A stretch of DNA of 64,000 bases from Annona cherimola (lineage: Eukaryota > Streptophyta > Magnoliopsida > Magnoliales > Annonaceae), in NCBI GenBank assembly GCA_030490835.1, contig CM059971.1, positions 22,747,817-22,811,816 on the forward strand, read 5' to 3'. Below the pieces are notes generated by a model. The model was not told the DNA's origin, ran no database searches, and saw only the letters and a list, made by a program, of their open reading frames with translations. Position numbers and translations under genes: made by a program. The stretch's first letter is position 1; the number at the start of each line of letters is the position of its first letter. Shown in pieces: positions 37,585-46,890 of this stretch.

Positions 37585-37806
37585 TCAGTTGTAGTAGAGT
37601 TCGAGGCCCATGCCGTCATGGATTTCGTAATCCTTGAGGGTGATGTGGTCTTTGTAGACAGTGTACCACTTCTGGATGCGGATTTTTTCGGATCTCGTCC
37701 CAGTTTGGGCGGCTACCAGCTTCTTCAGGTCCCCGATCGTATCGTCATCGTTGCACTTCACCCTCACCTTCTTCCCCAGTCGATCGTTCAACACCACTTC
37801 GATCAT
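37585..37806 (-). CDS. UBL5: Ubiquitin-like protein 5 (UBL5/Hub1)
   Basis: An intact 73-residue single-exon ORF starting [20 protein letters not shown] and ending [14 protein letters not shown]. The length, the NDRLGKK start, [10 protein letters not shown] and the C-terminal Tyr-Tyr followed by one residue instead of Gly-Gly are diagnostic of UBL5/Hub1. This protein is not conjugated through a GG tail; it binds spliceosomal proteins (Snu66 HIND motifs) and is known to affect splicing and, in animals, the mitochondrial stress response. The stretch [17 protein letters not shown] has small differences from other plant copies I recall. No intron is needed. A CAGG repeat lies in the leader. Confidence 0.96.
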   Translation of the reverse strand: MIEVVLNDRLGKKVRVKCNDDDTIGDLKKLVAAQTGTRSEKIRIQKWYTVYKDHITLKDYEIHDGMGLELYYN

Positions 37807-37905
37807 CTTCGCCTCCCTTCTTTGGTCTTCCCACTTTTTCTCTCGGACGAAATAAGTAAGCAGGCAGGCAGGCAGGCAGCAAAGTTGATTTAGGGGCTTT
37901 TAAAG
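37807..37905 (-). promoter_or_regulatory. UBL5 leader and weak TATA-like site
   Basis: Minus-strand sequence upstream of the ATG has a CCTG/GCAG repeat (37859-37880) and a TTTTAAAAG at about 37897-37905 that could serve as TATA. Upstream, 37915-37990 is GC-rich. No transcript evidence. Confidence 0.35.
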
Positions 37906-38393
37906 GTCTTCCACAGGTCCTGCGACCGCAATCCGCAGGTCGGTCGAACAAGCGCGTACTTGTTACGCAGAGTCGCCGACGCAGCTTGTGCCTTGATTTG
38001 ATATTTGACAATTTAATTACTTATAAAATAAAAATAAAATAAAATAATAAATTAGAATAATCTTAGTATATGATTAGTTAAAAAAAATTTAAGCCACGAT
38101 TCATATCATTAAAAAAGTATAAAAATTTAAATACTTATAAAATATAAATAAAATAATATAATAAATTAGAATACTCTTTTTTTTATGAAAAAATTAGAAT
38201 AATCTTAGTTATATGATTAGTTAAAAATTTTAAGTCATGATTCATATCATTAAAAAATTATAATTAAAATCATTAAATAAGTACTAACAGCAATATTCTA
38301 ATTTTTCATGCACAAATAATATCAAATATGTCTCCAACATATTTGACAAGATCCTTCACGCAATTCAGCCTCCAAACACAAAAACAACATTTA
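37906..38393. other. UBL5 upstream region
   Basis: GC-rich to 37990, then AT-rich with a repeated block ('aaaataatataataaattaga' type, 'tatgattagttaaaaa') at 38030-38120 and 38135-38250. No gene seen. Confidence 0.4.
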
Positions 38394-38663
38394 GGGTGTG
38401 CTTGATAATGAATAAAACTTTTGATGAAAAATTTGAGAGAGTAAAAGTTGTCAGATGATGTAATATGATAGGGGTAATATGAGTAGTAAATAGGATAAAA
38501 TTAAAATAGATAGGTTAATTGCGTGGAAATGATTGAAAAAGTAGGATAGTCGTATATAAAAATGTAAAAAAATAATTAAAAATATGATAGTTGTAGAGAG
38601 TGAAAAGTTTCAAATTGAAAAGTTTTAACTGACTTTTTTTATTTTCAATTGCCAAACACACCC
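38394..38663 (+). mobile_element. Harbinger-type MITE with TTA target duplication
   Basis: Starts GGGTGTGCTTGATAATG and ends TTGCCAAACACACCC. TTA flanks both sides (38391-38393, 38664-38666), the signature of PIF/Harbinger (Tourist-type) elements. It is 270 bp with no coding capacity and serves as the reference copy for this window. Confidence 0.85.
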
Positions 38664-38756
38664 TTAAAACAAACTTTCATAAACAGTAAAGTAATAAATT
38701 TGCTTGAAAATTTGCATTATCAACATTTGTATGCCAAAATTTTCTAACACCCTACT

Positions 38757-39540
38757 AAAGAAAGGAGCAGGATTATATACACCATAATCGGGTTACATAG
38801 AAATAATTACATGTAATTTCCTTAATTTTTGAGATTTTAATGTTTGATGAAAAATTTAATCCATTCATCATATTTAACACTATTTTTTTAGCTAGAAGAT
38901 CAAGTTTTATCCAAACCCAAATGTTCATAGACTATATTTGTTCAAAAATAGGTAGATTTATGTGTAAATTAAGAAAAACACTTAGATCCATTGACATATA
39001 TATTAGAATGTATTAATACTTTATATAATCATTTATACACATATTTATGATATTTTAGATGGTTTAGATGTTGAAAATATTACTTAAAAATTGATATTTA
39101 TGGTGTATTTGTGAATTGATAAAACTTTTAGATAAAAAATTTTTGTGTAAAAGATGTTAAATTGATAAAAAAAAATGATATCATATGATAGTAATAATGA
39201 TGAGGTCGAAAGAGAATGAGGTTAAAATAGATTGGTTAATTATACGAGCAGTTGTGCAGAAATAATTAAAAAATAGGGTAGCTGTATAGGAAGACGTGAA
39301 GAAATAATTTTAGAATAGGATAATTATAGATAGTAAAAAAATTTTATATTGACGTTTTCTTCTCTTTGCTAAACACACTCTTAGTATTAAATTATTTTAT
39401 GATATTGATTTTATACATTTGAAGAGATGACCTATATACAATGATACTAGATAAATGAAAGAGTTTCATTAGTTATGTAAATGTTAAAAATGAACAGGGT
39501 TACGTAGAAAAAGGATTCATAAAAGTGCTCCTGTATATAA
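38757..39540 (+). mobile_element. TA-associated repeat unit 1, interrupted by a MITE
   Basis: The unit reads 'gggttacatagaaataat ... tagatggtttagatgttg ... ggttacgtagaaaaagg' and is split at 39101-39380 by a Harbinger-type element. Confidence 0.65.
39101..39380 (+). mobile_element. Harbinger-type MITE nested in repeat unit 1
   Basis: Starts TGGTGTATTTGTGAATTG and ends GCTAAACACACTC with TTA on each side (39098-39100, 39381-39383). Sister units at 39880 and 41820 read straight through this point ('gatattttagc(a/g)tt'), so the empty site is visible in the same window. Confidence 0.85.
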
Positions 39541-39548
39541 ATATATAA

Positions 39549-40073
39549 GACTCTGCTTCTATATAATCAGGTTACATTGAAGTAGTCACATATAACCCTT
39601 TAGTTTTTAAGTTATTAACGATTGATTTAAAATTCAATCCATATGTTATATTTAACATAACTTACTTATTTAAAAGACCAAATTTCATCCAAATCAAGTA
39701 TATCCATTAGCCACATTTGCTCAAATATATACATATATATTCATGTGTAAATTACGAAAATGCTTAAATTCATTTACACATGTATTCGAATGTAATAATA
39801 TTTTATAAAATTATTTATCTACATAATATTGTTATTTTAGATGATTAGATGTTAAAAAATCACTTTAAATTGATATTTTAGCATTGAGTATTTTATTACA
39901 TTGATTTAACATATTTATATATGGAACTTATATACAATGGAATTAAGAAATAAAAGGGTTTCTAATATACTATAAATGATACTAAATATAATGGATGTGA
40001 TAGATTTTCCATCAACCATCAAATTTTAAAAATAGAAGGGGTTGCATAAAAAAAGAATTTTATAGTAGCAGGA
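39549..40073 (+). mobile_element. TA-associated repeat unit 2
   Basis: The ends are inverted: 'gactctgcttctatataatc' at the left and 'ttttatagtagcaggact' at the right. The interior shares the family core. Confidence 0.6.
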
Positions 40074-40084
40074 CTATACGTATA

Positions 40085-40425
40085 TGGAAATTATTCAAGT
40101 GTAGATGGCGCAATCTGCCCAAAATGGGCCTCACGTATGTTAAAATTAACATCTACCTCACCCATTGCATTTAAAATTATTTATTTTGTTAGCATATCAA
40201 TTTTCATCCAAATCTAACATATATATATGCCCCATCTTAAAATGGTATAAAATTAATATAATAAAATAGTTTAACATAAATATCAATTTTAAAGTAGTAT
40301 TTTCAAGATATAAACTGTCTAAAGTAAGTTATTTATACAAATTAATGATTGTATAAAGTATTTTAACATTCTAATATGTTTATTACCTTTTTGCAATAAA
40401 TTACACCGAATGGGTTCTCTTTTTT
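40085..40425 (-). mobile_element. TA-associated element with GCAATCTGCCC terminus
   Basis: Begins 'gatggcgcaatctgcccaaa' and continues with the reverse complement of the family core. The same terminus type occurs at 60056-60392. Confidence 0.5.
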
Positions 40426-40429
40426 TTTG

Positions 40430-40937
40430 TGTGTGTACTTAGAGCGAGATAAAAGCAGTCATATGTAACTTCCTTAATTTTTAAGATATAGACAATTAAT
40501 TTACAATCCAATTCATTCATTGTATTTATCATTATTTATTTATCTAAGATATCAAATTTCATCATCATCAATATATTTACGGGCCACATTTGCTCTTATA
40601 TATATATATTACTGTATGAATTATAAAAAATACTTACATTCATTCATACATGTATTAGCATATAATAATACTTCATTCAATTATTTATTTATATATTAGT
40701 GATATTTTAGATGTTTGAAAAACTACTTTAAAGTTGATATGTTACCATTAACTTATTTTATTACGCTAATTGTATACTTTTATAGATGTACCTATATACA
40801 ATAATATAAAAGAAATAAGAAGGTTTTCATAATAACATAATAATGCTAAATACAATAGATGAAGTTAATTTTTCATTAACTATCAAGATTTTAAATATGA
40901 CGAAGGTTAAATAGAAAAAGGATTTTATAGAAGCATA
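40430..40937 (+). mobile_element. TA-associated repeat unit 3
   Basis: The core words are in plus orientation, ending 'aaggattttatagaagcata'. A (GT)n(TA)n microsatellite follows at 40942-40975. Confidence 0.6.
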
Positions 40938-40941
40938 ACTT

Positions 40942-40975
<34 letters not shown>
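40942..40975. repeat. (GT)n(TA)n microsatellite
   Basis: Junction between two oppositely oriented repeat units. Confidence 0.95.
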
Positions 40976-41490
40976 GTCCCGCTTCTATGAACCTCTTTTT
41001 CTATGTAACTCCCTCTAATTTTATAATCTTGATAGCTGAAGGAAAATCTACTTCGTCCATTGTACTTAGCAGCATTTATAGTATCTTGGAAACCTTTTAA
41101 TTTTTAAAATTCGCTTAAAATGGGTTCTATCTATAAATGTATAAAATTAATATAATAAAATGGTTCAGTACTAAAATATCAATTTTAAAGTAGTTTTTTC
41201 AATATTTAAGCCATTTAAATATCGCTATTACATAGATAAATGATTATATAAAGTATTATTATATTCTAATATATGTGTGAATGGATCTAAACATTTTTCA
41301 TAATTTGCACATGAATATATATATATATATATATTTGAGTAAATGTGACCCATGCACATACTTGACTTATATGAAAATTGGTCCTCTAAATAAACCAATG
41401 GTGTTAAATACAATGAACAATTGAATTCTAAATCAATCATCAATATCTTAAAAATTTTAAGGGGTTATATGGAATCACTTTTATGCAAAT
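40976..41490 (-). mobile_element. TA-associated repeat unit 4, inverted
   Basis: Begins GTCCCGCTTCTATGAACC, complementary to the end of units 3 and 5, and carries the core in reverse. Confidence 0.6.
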
Positions 41491-41544
41491 TGATTAAATA
41501 GAAGTAGAGCATGTATATATTTATACGTATAAGTGAAGACATGA

Positions 41545-42027
41545 AACTTCTCAAAATTTTAAGATTTTGATGCTCAATGGGAAATCCAATCCACTCATGG
41601 TATTTAACATTATTTGTTTATCTAGGAGACTAAGTTTTATTTTGGTAAAGCAAGTTTATGGACCACATTTATTAAAAAATATATATTCATGTGTATAGTA
41701 TGAAAATTATTTAGATTCATTCACACATGTATTAGAATGTAATAATTCTTTATAGAATCATTTATCTATATATTAGTGAAATCTTAAATGGTCTAAATGT
41801 TGAAAAACTACTTTAAAATTAATATTTTAGCGTTAAATTTTTTTATTATGTTGATTTTACACGTTTGTAGATGAGACTCATATATAGTAAAATCAAACAA
41901 ATAAAAAAGTTTTCAATATTCTAAAATAATGCTAAATACAATAGATGAAGTAGATTTTTTATTAACCATTAAGATTTTAAAAATAGATAAGGTCACATAA
42001 AAAGAGAATTTTATAGAAGCGGGATTG
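41545..42027 (+). mobile_element. TA-associated repeat unit 5
   Basis: Core in plus orientation, ending 'ttttatagaagcgggatt'. Confidence 0.6.
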
Positions 42028-42056
42028 ACACGCGCGCGCGTGTATATATATATATA
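42028..42056. repeat. CG/TA microsatellite with 16-bp palindrome
   Basis: ACACGCGCGCGCGTGT (42028-42043) is a perfect palindrome of alternating purine and pyrimidine, then (TA)n. Such sequence can adopt Z-DNA. Confidence 0.9.
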
Positions 42057-42235
42057 TGCGTATGGGTCTTATATGAAAATAGTACAAAATCAATTTAATA
42101 AAATAATTTAATATAAATATAAATTTTAAAGTTGTTTTTTCTACATATAAACTATCTAAGATATAATTTATATATAGATAAATGATTATATAAAGTAGTA
42201 ATATATTCAAATTTTTGTAAGACCCATTTTGAGCA
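42057..42235 (-). mobile_element. TA-associated repeat, inverted partial
   Basis: Reverse-strand core words ('aaaataatttaatataaata', 'ataaatgattatataaagta') only. Confidence 0.45.
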
Positions 42236-42299
42236 AAATACATTATAATTTATGATACATGTAATTGCACCGAAACATGTCTCATATCTCTATCATTTA

Positions 42300-42477
42300 A
42301 AATCTCAAAAAAATATATACGCATATTTAAGAAGGGTAAATTTTGGTTTATATGTTAACTACGTTTAGATAAACATGTGTAGGAAGAAAAAAAGTAAAAA
42401 AAAAAAAGTATTGTAAATGGATTTTTTGAAGTGGACTGAGCCAAGTATTTGTGTAGCTTAAGTTAACAAAATCATTT
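42300..42477. mobile_element. Half-copy of the MULE-type MITE
   Basis: Matches the right arm of 14590-14991: 'tggtttatatgttaactac', 'ttagataaacatgt', 'ggattttttgaagtgg'. The last part is diverged. Confidence 0.55.
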
Positions 42478-42747
42478 CTTATATATATAGGAATATTATC
42501 CAGTCCAGCTATATTGCATAATAACTGTGGTGCAACTCGCACATTCAGTAATAGATTCATGCGGGTGAAATCCTAACCATTGAAGAGCAAATAGATACCA
42601 AGCGCAGTGATAATGTGATATGAAATGACGTGAAGAAGGAGAGAAGCTGCCCTGGTGGGAAAATCGAAACAAAATTTCAAAGCCCTCCTTCAGAGAAAAT
42701 TCATAATGTGGGCGAGTTTCTTCCAAAGTTCTAAGGGAAGCCATCAT
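42478..42747. other. Short unassigned stretch
   Basis: A minus frame of 83 codons (42496-42747) shows no known domain and is not called. Confidence 0.3.
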
Positions 42748-43503
42748 TAGTAAATGTGCAACTCGTGTGTATTTCGATCGATTCTATCAGTGTTCTATTT
42801 TACTCTACCTTATTTGTAAAAAACCTACCATACCTTATTATACCTATTTGTTGGTCTAGTTCTTAGTGCACCCTACCCTACTCATTATCCGTAGGGTTAG
42901 TTTGGTTTCGGTTCCTTTAATACTCAAATATGATATTTTTTAAAATTTCTAAGTTATTTTAAATAATGTAAAATAATAATCATTCGCATTTTAAAATTAC
43001 AAGTACATATATTATTGTTTATATTGTTACATAAAAATATAAAATATAGACCATCATAACATAATCATTAAAATTATTAATATAATATAATCACAAGCCA
43101 CAAGCTTATTTATAAGAGTTTTTTGGAAGTCAATGACGTATATATAAATAACCGAATCAATTTCTTACTTCACAATCCACAACTTCACAAGGTTCAAAAT
43201 TTATTTAAAATTGAATTTGTTAAAATATGTGTATACAGAAGATGTCAAAGACAAAACATAATATATACTATATAATATATATTATACATATATATAATTA
43301 TCCTAATTAATTATCCATATGATTACTTATGAGGGTTGGTTCTTGGTAACCAACATATCTACCTTACCCGTGATTTATTTGAGAGAACGAGTAATAATTT
43401 GTACCTCACCTATACTTGTGGATAATATTTTCTACCCTACTCTACCCAAATTAGGGTGAGACTGATGGGTACTCATGAGTACTTTACCCAAGTTGCACCC
43501 CTA
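42748..43503. mobile_element. Non-autonomous hAT element
   Basis: The right end reads AAGTTGCACCCCTA and the left end, inverted, TAGTAAATGTGCAACTCG. Both resemble the termini of the hAT at 17283-21354. 'atcatt' occurs on both sides, a decayed target duplication. GGGTA and CCTACC words are dense near both ends, as in the larger element. No coding capacity. Confidence 0.6.
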
Positions 43504-43621
43504 ATCATTAAACTTTCCAAATGTAAAATACAACATGCTATTGTGTAGGGTACTTTACCCAAGTTGCACCTCTAATCATTAGACTCTCCAAATGTAAAAT
43601 ACGGCATGCTATTGTGTACAT
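43480..43621. repeat. 71-bp tandem duplication across the hAT end
   Basis: 43480-43550 and 43551-43621 share 'tactttacccaagttgcacc' and 'catgctattgtgta', so the right terminus of the element is present twice. Confidence 0.9.
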
Positions 43622-44128
43622 TAACATGCTACGTGCGTACACAGCATGTAGCTTTAAAATAAATCGAAGATGCTATTGCTAAAAAAAGTTTAAAAGCTTA
43701 GAGATGCTACCCAAAAATTCATCTGCTCACTCAGAAATTTCTATTGCAAATCCATAGATTAGAAATGTAGTGTGTTGCTTTGTGTATAAGTATGCTATCT
43801 ACTTACATCAGCATGCTATTTCGATCAAAAATAAATTAAATAATCTATTGCTAAATTCATGTTGCCAACTTTAAAAATATCTACCCGCTCAAAAATTTCA
43901 TAAGCTATAAGAAAAATGAAAAACCCATTGCATACTTAGGGCAAAATCAGCCACAACACGACTTTGTACATATGATTTTGCTTACATTAACCATGCTGAT
44001 AAGAAATAAATGCATAATCATATCTGCCAAAATTAAAAAATTTCATGCTGCCAGCTTAATTTTGCCCAGAAATTCCATGTTGCTCTGAAAAATCGATGAA
44101 TCCATTGCATAACATCCATTTCATAAGG
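43622..44128. other. Intergenic with scattered CATGCT words
   Basis: Degenerate 'atgcta' and 'gcatgct' words every 50-100 bp, reminiscent of the arrays at 50.5 and 54.4 kb. No gene seen. Confidence 0.4.
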
Positions 44129-44365
44129 TGATGTGTTCATTCCATCAATTCTATTTCAATTGCAAAAAACTCTAAGATTTTATTCAAGAATCACTGAATT
44201 ACAATGACATCGTTTACAAAAATGAAATGTAAGAACGAACGAACGGATGATTGAATGAAAGAAGACACCGAAAATAATTTCCCATTTTCTCGCATAATGT
44301 TTTTCTATTTACAATACTGACGCATACTTGGGCCAGGCCACTCACCAGGCCCATGAGACCTATCA
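44129..44365 (-). repeat. 3' LTR of the short element
   Basis: Similar to 45957-46199, including 'gattttattcaagaatcac' and 'gaaagaagacaccgaaaa'. Confidence 0.85.
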
Positions 44366-44477
44366 TTCTACCTTTCTTAGAATTCACCTTGCCCTCAAGG
44401 TGGGGTGATTAAATCCAAATGACATCTCAAAGATCAGTAAAAATATGAAGGCAGGGAATAGATATCCAAAGTGATCC

Positions 44478-45425
44478 TCAAGCATAGCCATCCCAAGTAG
44501 ATCCAACCTCCCGAGCCTCGTTAGCTTCAATTGAAACAGCAACCATGAGGCCTCCAATTCCTACACGGCCACACCCTTCTCCTAACCTCTCTAGTTCTAC
44601 AACAGCTTCTCCAAAATTGCAACTTAACACCCAAGGCTTCAATAGTTTCAAATACTTCATCTTCTCCCATGTGATGATCCCTTCAAGATCCCATACCCGT
44701 CCTCCTAGCCAACAGGTCTTCATACTAGATGGACCCATGCAGATCTTCATGTAGGCTCTAGATCCTCTTAGATCCCTCTTAATTATTTCCCCAAACAGCC
44801 AATGCGCAACTGAACAGATGTGATACTGCTGCTTAATCAAGCATTTGAGGTAACCCTTGGATAATGTCCTATCACCCGAGTCCCACATTAGCCGTAATCC
44901 ACCCTTCGTGCTAGCCCAATTACCTTTCGATGCACCATCTCTCTTCTCCCTTATTTTTGACAAACGTGGAAGGCCCAAAAAACTACATTCACAGCCACTG
45001 TTTGAACTGTTCTCCACTACCAATTCAGGTGTTTCATCAACATCAGTGGCTAGCAACAGGAGAAAATTGAAACACCTTAGCACATGAGATTTTGTTGCTA
45101 CCTTTTTTCGAACAACTGATGGGAAGATTAGGGGACCATTGGTGACCACACTAGCGTCCAGTCCCAGGATTGGGTCGCTAACCTCATTAGCGACGCCTGC
45201 CCTCCCTACTAGCAACTTCATGACATAAGTGAGATAAGGCAATCTTGACGGCTTGAAATCAGCCAACTCTACCTCAATTCGAGCCAACATTTTTTGCCTG
45301 CTCTGCTCCATGCCCATGCTCTGCTCTATGTCAGCCATCATCTCTGCCACCTTAGCCACTACCTTTTCCGCCATTGCAGCCGCCAGTTGCACTGCCCACC
45401 CATCCTGACCCATGTTGTTTTCCAT
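44478..45425 (-). CDS. Unrecognised 315-residue protein inside the short LTR element
   Basis: A long uninterrupted ORF, exceptional in this AT-rich window, fills most of the internal region. Residues 1-70 look helical (AAAMAEKVVAKVAEMMADIE, then a charged stretch to ADFKPSRLPYLTYVMKLL). About residues 130-150 are acidic and Ser/Asn-rich. The second half has conserved-looking blocks (YLKCLIKQQYHIC, AHWLFGEIIKRDLRG, CWLGGRVWDLEGIITWEKM, LKPWVLSCNFGEAVVELERL) and ends STWDGYA. No zinc knuckle, protease, RT or integrase motif is visible. It could be a captured host sequence or an unusual gag-like protein. The intact frame suggests recent insertion or selection. Function unknown. Confidence 0.6.
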   Translation of the reverse strand: MENNMGQDGWAVQLAAAMAEKVVAKVAEMMADIEQSMGMEQSRQKMLARIEVELADFKPSRLPYLTYVMKLLVGRAGVANEVSDPILGLDASVVTNGPLIFPSVVRKKVATKSHVLRCFNFLLLLATDVDETPELVVENSSNSGCECSFLGLPRLSKIREKRDGASKGNWASTKGGLRLMWDSGDRTLSKGYLKCLIKQQYHICSVAHWLFGEIIKRDLRGSRAYMKICMGPSSMKTCWLGGRVWDLEGIITWEKMKYLKLLKPWVLSCNFGEAVVELERLGEGCGRVGIGGLMVAVSIEANEAREVGSTWDGYA

Positions 45426-45943
45426 CGTCGTTCACTGCCACCCACTCAATGACTTCGACCTCTCCTGCTCATCGCCAAACCCATATGCATGCCCGACTCC
45501 AGAGAAGATGTTGTTTTCTCTCTCTTCCATGCAATACATGGTGCTTATGACAGTGAGTAATACCTGTAAATGACGTAGGAGATTTGGGCGTTCCTCTGAA
45601 AACTTCATTTTCCATCACTTTCCAAGAAGAAGATGATGTGACCTCATGCCCTTGCCTCTAAGAAGTCATAAATGACTTATGACTTGCTATGGCATAGAGT
45701 GTGGATAGAAACTTGCATCTGTCCTCCCTCCAAGAAGAGGATACAAGAAGCCGCCGATGGACTCCAAGACAACACTTCACCTGTGGGTTCCTAATATGTC
45801 ATTATGGGTGCTACCCAACCAGAATAATTGGATGTGGAAGAAAGGCAACCTCCTCGAATTGAATTCCATCCCACTTTTGTAAATTACTAGCTCAAGAATT
45901 CACAGTTCCATGATGATCTCTGTAAGCGCTACAGATGTTGTGT

Positions 45944-45954
45944 GTTCTGATACC
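45944..45954 (-). other. Primer-binding site
   Basis: Minus-strand GGTATCAGAAC, two bases inside the LTR, matches the common tRNA-Met-type site TGGTATCAGAGC. Confidence 0.7.
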
Positions 45955-45956
45955 TT

Positions 45957-46199
45957 TGATGTGTCCATTCCATCATATTTAACTTCAATTGCAGAAAACT
46001 CTAAGATTTTATTCAAGAATCATTGAATTACAATGATCTAACTATCTAACCATCATCTACAAAATGAAATGTGAGAATGAACAAACGAATGAAAGAAGAC
46101 ACCGAAAACGATCTCTCCTTTTCTCACATATCGTTTTCTTATTTATAAGGTTGACACATAGTTAGGCAAGACCACTCACCAGGCCCACTAACCCTATCA
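45957..46199 (-). repeat. 5' LTR of the short element
   Basis: On the minus strand it runs TGATAGGGTTAGTGGGCC to GACACATCA, ending beside the primer site. Confidence 0.85.
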
Positions 46200-46200
46200 A

Positions 46201-46423
46201 TAAAAGGGGAGATTGATATGGGTCAGCATTATAAATATGAAAATGTTATGTGAGAAAAGGAGAGATTGTTTTCAGTATCTTCTTTCATTTGTTCATTCGT
46301 TCTTGCATTTCATTTTTGTGAATGATGGTTAGATAGTTAGATCATTATAATTCAGCGATTCTTGAATAAAATCTTACAATTTTTTTGCAATTGAAGTTGA
46401 ATATGATGGAATGGATACATCGA
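46201..46423 (+). repeat. Third LTR copy, inverted, with its own polypurine tract
   Basis: 46201-46213 (TAAAAGGGGAGAT) is a polypurine tract, followed by TGATATGGGTCAGC and then the inverted LTR sequence ('ttcttgaataaaatctta') to about 46423. It sits head-to-head with the 5' LTR, one base apart. Confidence 0.75.
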
Positions 46424-46890
46424 AAGGGAATAGATGAGTTTGCTAGGTGAGAAATACTGTAATGTTCATGTCTAAAACATTTAGTAAGATGTCAGTTTCA
46501 ACTACAACAGGTCTTATTATTGGCAAGAAAATGCAGCAATTATAGTTATGAGCTATGATAGAGACGATATAGTATGCTGATTCAACAATTATAGTTATGA
46601 GCTATGACAGAGATGATATAGTATGCTGATTAAGATATATACATGCTATGTATACAACCCACCACCCCCACACCCAAATTTATGTCCTAGTACATGAAAA
46701 ATTTGCATCTTCTCTCTCTCCATTATTGCTTTAGTTTCAAGACCGAATCTGCAATTAGCGAATCCTTATTGGTTAATAATTTATTAACATATCTTTCATC
46801 ATCTTTTTCATCACGCCCAATGGAAAACCCATCGGATACAGGAAAACCCACCTGTTCCTATACTAAGGAACTTGATTTCAACATATAACA
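46424..46890. other. Intergenic with a 49-bp duplication
   Basis: 46537-46585 and 46586-46632 are near-identical ('tatagttatgagctatga', 'gatatagtatgctgatt'). A 64-codon plus frame at 46694-46888 has no motif. Confidence 0.5.

Larger units (their letters stand above)
44129..46199 (-). mobile_element. Short LTR retrotransposon (2.07 kb, non-autonomous)
   Basis: Two direct LTRs (44129-44365, 237 bp; 45957-46199, 243 bp) both run TGATGTGT to CTATCA on the plus strand. Orientation is minus: GGTATCAGAAC next to the upper LTR is a tRNA-Met-type primer site, and CTTGAGGGCAAGGTG lies before the lower LTR. A minus-strand scrap reading SPHLEGKV there resembles the end of Reina-type chromovirus pol, so a gypsy chromovirus origin is likely. 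RT and integrase are absent. The flanks TAAGG and ATAAA do not match as a target duplication. Confidence 0.7.

Noticed and set aside
37618..37893. Plus-strand frames over UBL5
   Set aside because: They are antisense to an unambiguous UBL5 coding sequence.
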